Shown: in pieces, positions 13,518 through 15,724 of the stretch
Layout of the letters: each line of letters starts with the position of its first letter
Position numbering within the stretch: the stretch's first letter is position 1
DNA from: Halothece sp. MAG
GTDB taxonomy: Bacteria; Cyanobacteriota; Cyanobacteriia; Cyanobacteriales; Rubidibacteraceae
DNA length: 15,724 nt
Direction: 5' to 3'
Assembly: GCA_018610095.1 (NCBI GenBank)
Contig: JAHEOB010000078.1
Coordinates: 1-15,724, forward strand
Notes under the pieces: generated by a model
What the model was told of the DNA's origin: nothing
Databases searched by the model: none
Seen by the model: only the letters and a program-made list of their open reading frames with translations
Translations under genes and position numbers: made by a program

Positions 13518-15724
13518 TTATACAATAAGTTGCCAAAAGCAAACGGTTAATGCCAATAGGGTTAAATGTTGCGGTAAAAGCGACCAAATGGAACGACGAA
13601 ACATTTTTTGCGTCAAAATCATGGCTAATCCACTGGCAACAAATAAAGTGACTCCTTGTAAAAAATCAATAACTGCCGGATGGGCAACGGCAATGGGTAA
13701 TCCTTCACCATTTAAGCCAAATGTCGCAAAGGCAACGGGGATTAAGCGTCCTCCTTCTCCTAAACTAAAATCAAGATAATGGGCTAAATTTCCCCCTAAA
13801 ACCAGGGGTAAATAGCCATAAGCGGTTTCCACAAAAGGACGAGGTTTGGGATAAACTCCTTGCGGGTTGAGGGTGATTTGTAATTGATGGAGTAATCCCA
13901 TGGTTACTTGCCCCAAAATGGGGATCAGGGCTGGTAAACTTAACACGGCAACTGAGATGAGACCATGTACCCAAAATTGGTCTAAGTTCCAGTTAACGCC
14001 CAACAGATTTTGCAATTCGGGCAAACGATGGAGAAAGATTAAATCCAACAACAACAGTAACAACGCTACTTCATAAGATCGCGGTTGGTGAGTAGTCCAT
14101 AATTCCATCCCTGGGGGTCGTAAATTCACTTCTACGGAACGATGAGGGCAAGCCTTAAGACAAGTCATGCACAGCACACAGTCGCGATTATCTTTAAGTT
14201 GGGCAGGATGGGAATATAAGGGACAACCAGTGGTTTCTTGTCCTTCTCCTTTTTCCGGCCCGCCTTTATAACATTGGTAAGTAGTACATTCCGCAGAACA
14301 CGTTCCTTGCTGGGCGCGTAATTCCGTCATGGAAAGTTTGGCAAACATGCCATTCATGCCCCCAATAGGACAGAGATAGCGACACCAAAACCGTCGTTCA
14401 AAGATTAAGGAAAAGATCACTGCCCCGGCGGTAATGAGAAGCAGTAAACAAGCAGATAAATACGCTGTATTTTGTAAATGCCACAGTTCTTCCCAAAGTA
14501 GGATTAAGGCAAATAAACCAAATAGAAACCAGCCTCCCCATTTCTCTGCGGATTGACGGGGCCAACGTTTCAGTTGACGCGGAAATAGCCATAGGGAAAG
14601 TTTCTGGGCAACTTCCCCATAGATCATAAAGGGACAGACGGCGCACCAGAGTCGTCCCACAAAGGGAAAGGCAATGAGAATCCCTGGCCACCACCATGCC
14701 CAAAATAGGTTAAGCCCAAAGTTTTCTTCTCGGTTTTGCGGCCCCAAGAATAAAACGGCAACGACGAAGGTAAAGGCGGGTAAGACAAACCAATAGTTCA
14801 AGCGATCGGGCCACCATGGGCTACGCAAGAAACGACGGAACTTGGGAGAAATGTTAAGTAAGTTTAAGCGTAGTTGTTTTTTCTTATTATACGACGGCCA
14901 AAGGATTTCTTCGGTGAGGGGTTGTCCCTCGGGCAATTGCACGATCGCGCGACGAACTAAATTTTCCAGTTCGGTAATATTATTGGGAAAATCATACCCT
15001 TGTAGTTGACGGAGGGCTTCTGGGGTCAGTTGCGGTTTTTTCAAGCCTTTACTCCGACAAATGAGAGAAATAAAATACTTAACATAATCCTCAATATCGG
15101 ATTTTCGTACCCGCAAGGGAGGCACTTTAATGGTTTGCTCCACATAAGGGTCTAATTCAGGAACCTTTCGTTCTGAAATTAAAATAATCCTAGCTTGGCA
15201 GGTTTTTGGGGCAGGTGGGGGTTGATCAGGACGAGGAACTGGCGTATAAGTCTGATCTTTTAAAAGTTGCGCGATCGCCGGACGCAGCTCTGGATCCAAT
15301 TCTTGAACATTATTCAATACCAGAGTGCCTTCGCCCAAGGCTTCTAGAAGGCCAAATTTACCATTGACGCGACCAAATAATTCTGCCCCACTTGCTTGCA
15401 AGGTGCTACAATCAAGTTTGATAATGGGTTCTCGGCGTTTGGGAGAACCAAAATGCATCAAAGCAGCAGCATTGTCTTTCTCTAATCCCGGTTCGCCAAA
15501 AATTAAAACGGATTCTTGGGTATTAGAGGCTTGTTTAATTTGTTGTCGCAATCTTACTGCATAACGACTTCTGCCAATGATTCCCCGTTTCGCCTTACTG
15601 ACTAAATAGGGGCGTAAAATATAAGCCCGTTCTTGTTCAAAATTGAGTTGTGAGGAAACAACCGCTAATTCTTCTGCTAATTGTTGGGAAAACACTTGCG
15701 TAATTTCGGGATATTTGGTGATTA
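13518..15724 (-). CDS. Degenerate sigma54-activator-like AAA+ domain fused to membrane polyferredoxin (5' end outside window)
   Basis: The frame is open to the window edge. A GTG at 15695 could start a 725-residue product, but in-frame codons continue upstream (KYPEITQVFSQQLAEEL) like the last helix of a cNMP-binding domain, so the N-terminus is probably missing. Numbered from that GTG: residues 40-260 resemble the NtrC-type AAA+ domain (GRS, then GEPGLEKD at 67-74, ELFG at 105-108, PPLRVRKSDI at 192-201, NNITELENLVRRAI at 238-251). Walker A has Glu for its glycine (E72), the GAFTGA loop is gone and Walker B reads NN (128-129) for DE. There is no Fis-type DNA-binding helix. From about 300 come membrane segments and NapH/NosR-like clusters: CAVCP (351), CRYLCP (438), CSAECTTYQC plus GCP (466-491), and CVLCMTCLKACP (506-517). 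More membrane helices follow to the end. It probably passes electrons across or along a membrane; partners are unknown. Confidence 0.85.
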   Translation of the reverse strand, partial: ITKYPEITQVFSQQLAEELAVVSSQLNFEQERAYILRPYLVSKAKRGIIGRSRYAVRLRQQIKQASNTQESVLIFGEPGLEKDNAAALMHFGSPKRREPIIKLDCSTLQASGAELFGRVNGKFGLLEALGEGTLVLNNVQELDPELRPAIAQLLKDQTYTPVPRPDQPPPAPKTCQARIILISERKVPELDPYVEQTIKVPPLRVRKSDIEDYVKYFISLICRSKGLKKPQLTPEALRQLQGYDFPNNITELENLVRRAIVQLPEGQPLTEEILWPSYNKKKQLRLNLLNISPKFRRFLRSPWWPDRLNYWFVLPAFTFVVAVLFLGPQNREENFGLNLFWAWWWPGILIAFPFVGRLWCAVCPFMIYGEVAQKLSLWLFPRQLKRWPRQSAEKWGGWFLFGLFALILLWEELWHLQNTAYLSACLLLLITAGAVIFSLIFERRFWCRYLCPIGGMNGMFAKLSMTELRAQQGTCSAECTTYQCYKGGPEKGEGQETTGCPLYSHPAQLKDNRDCVLCMTCLKACPHRSVEVNLRPPGMELWTTHQPRSYEVALLLLLLDLIFLHRLPELQNLLGVNWNLDQFWVHGLISVAVLSLPALIPILGQVTMGLLHQLQITLNPQGVYPKPRPFVETAYGYLPLVLGGNLAHYLDFSLGEGGRLIPVAFATFGLNGEGLPIAVAHPAVIDFLQGVTLFVASGLAMILTQKMFRRSIWSLLPQHLTLLALTVCFWQLIV

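Larger units (their letters stand above)
577..15278. repeat. HIP1 octamer sites (GCGATCGC), 12 copies
   Basis: Exact copies start at 577, 1488, 1651, 2186, 2517, 3969, 5287, 5878, 6077, 9341, 13059 and 15271. That is about one per 1.3 kb, far above chance for this AT-rich sequence, and HIP1 is a hallmark of many cyanobacterial genomes. Ten of the twelve lie in the firmly called genes or the nitric oxide reductase stub. The one at 2517 is in the doubtful small ORF. Confidence 0.9.

Noticed and set aside
14398..14703. 101-codon minus-strand frame inside the polyferredoxin gene
   Set aside because: A different frame of the same strand within a well-supported protein; no family features.
1..15724. 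CRISPR array or tandem repeat array
   Set aside because: No regularly spaced direct repeats were seen; the repeats present are HIP1 sites and isolated hairpins.

Overview
The window reads as chromosomal DNA from a unicellular cyanobacterium. It carries photosystem II genes (psbB for CP47, psbT), a RemA-like gene next to gmk, a type IV pilin tail of cyanobacterial style, and twelve copies of the octamer GCGATCGC (HIP1). The very acidic tail of ribosomal protein S1 and the overall look of the proteins suggest a halophilic or halotolerant lineage such as the Halothece/Euhalothece/Dactylococcopsis group. That assignment is inference, not proof.

Layout. 1-399 (+): 3' end of a pilin gene, convergent with uvrC (-, 413-2296). 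2297-2868: poor in genes; one doubtful small secreted peptide and a possible decayed fragment. 2869-3219 (-): Dabb-family protein. 3300-3845: insertion-sequence debris with several stem-loops, ending in what looks like an IS200/IS605 right end. It abuts an 80-residue C-terminal stub of quinol-dependent nitric oxide reductase (3849-4091, +), which is followed by a clear terminator. 4262-4912 (+): divergent TsaC/Sua5/YciO-type protein. 4979-5098: a second nested stem-loop element and an inverted repeat. 5175-6003 (+): RemA-like gene and gmk, whose end overlaps the convergent speE. The rest is on the minus strand, in transcription order: polyferredoxin fusion, psbB, psbT, rpsA (S1), HAD phosphatase, metK, Sfp-type phosphopantetheinyl transferase, speE.

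Working together. psbB and psbT encode photosystem II core subunits. metK makes S-adenosylmethionine, whose decarboxylated form is the aminopropyl donor for the SpeE-type enzyme downstream; a terminator separates metK from the transferase-speE pair. gmk and rpsA are core nucleotide and translation functions. metK has a good promoter and a leader of about 180 bases with three hairpins.

Most unusual items: (1) the protein at 13518-15724, which joins a degenerate sigma54-activator-like AAA+ domain to a membrane polyferredoxin, although cyanobacteria lack sigma54; (2) the structured metK leader, which also holds an overlapping 50-codon ORF; (3) the nitric oxide reductase stub cut at an IS right end; (4) two related nested stem-loop elements. 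I saw no rRNA, tRNA, CRISPR array or complete transposase gene.
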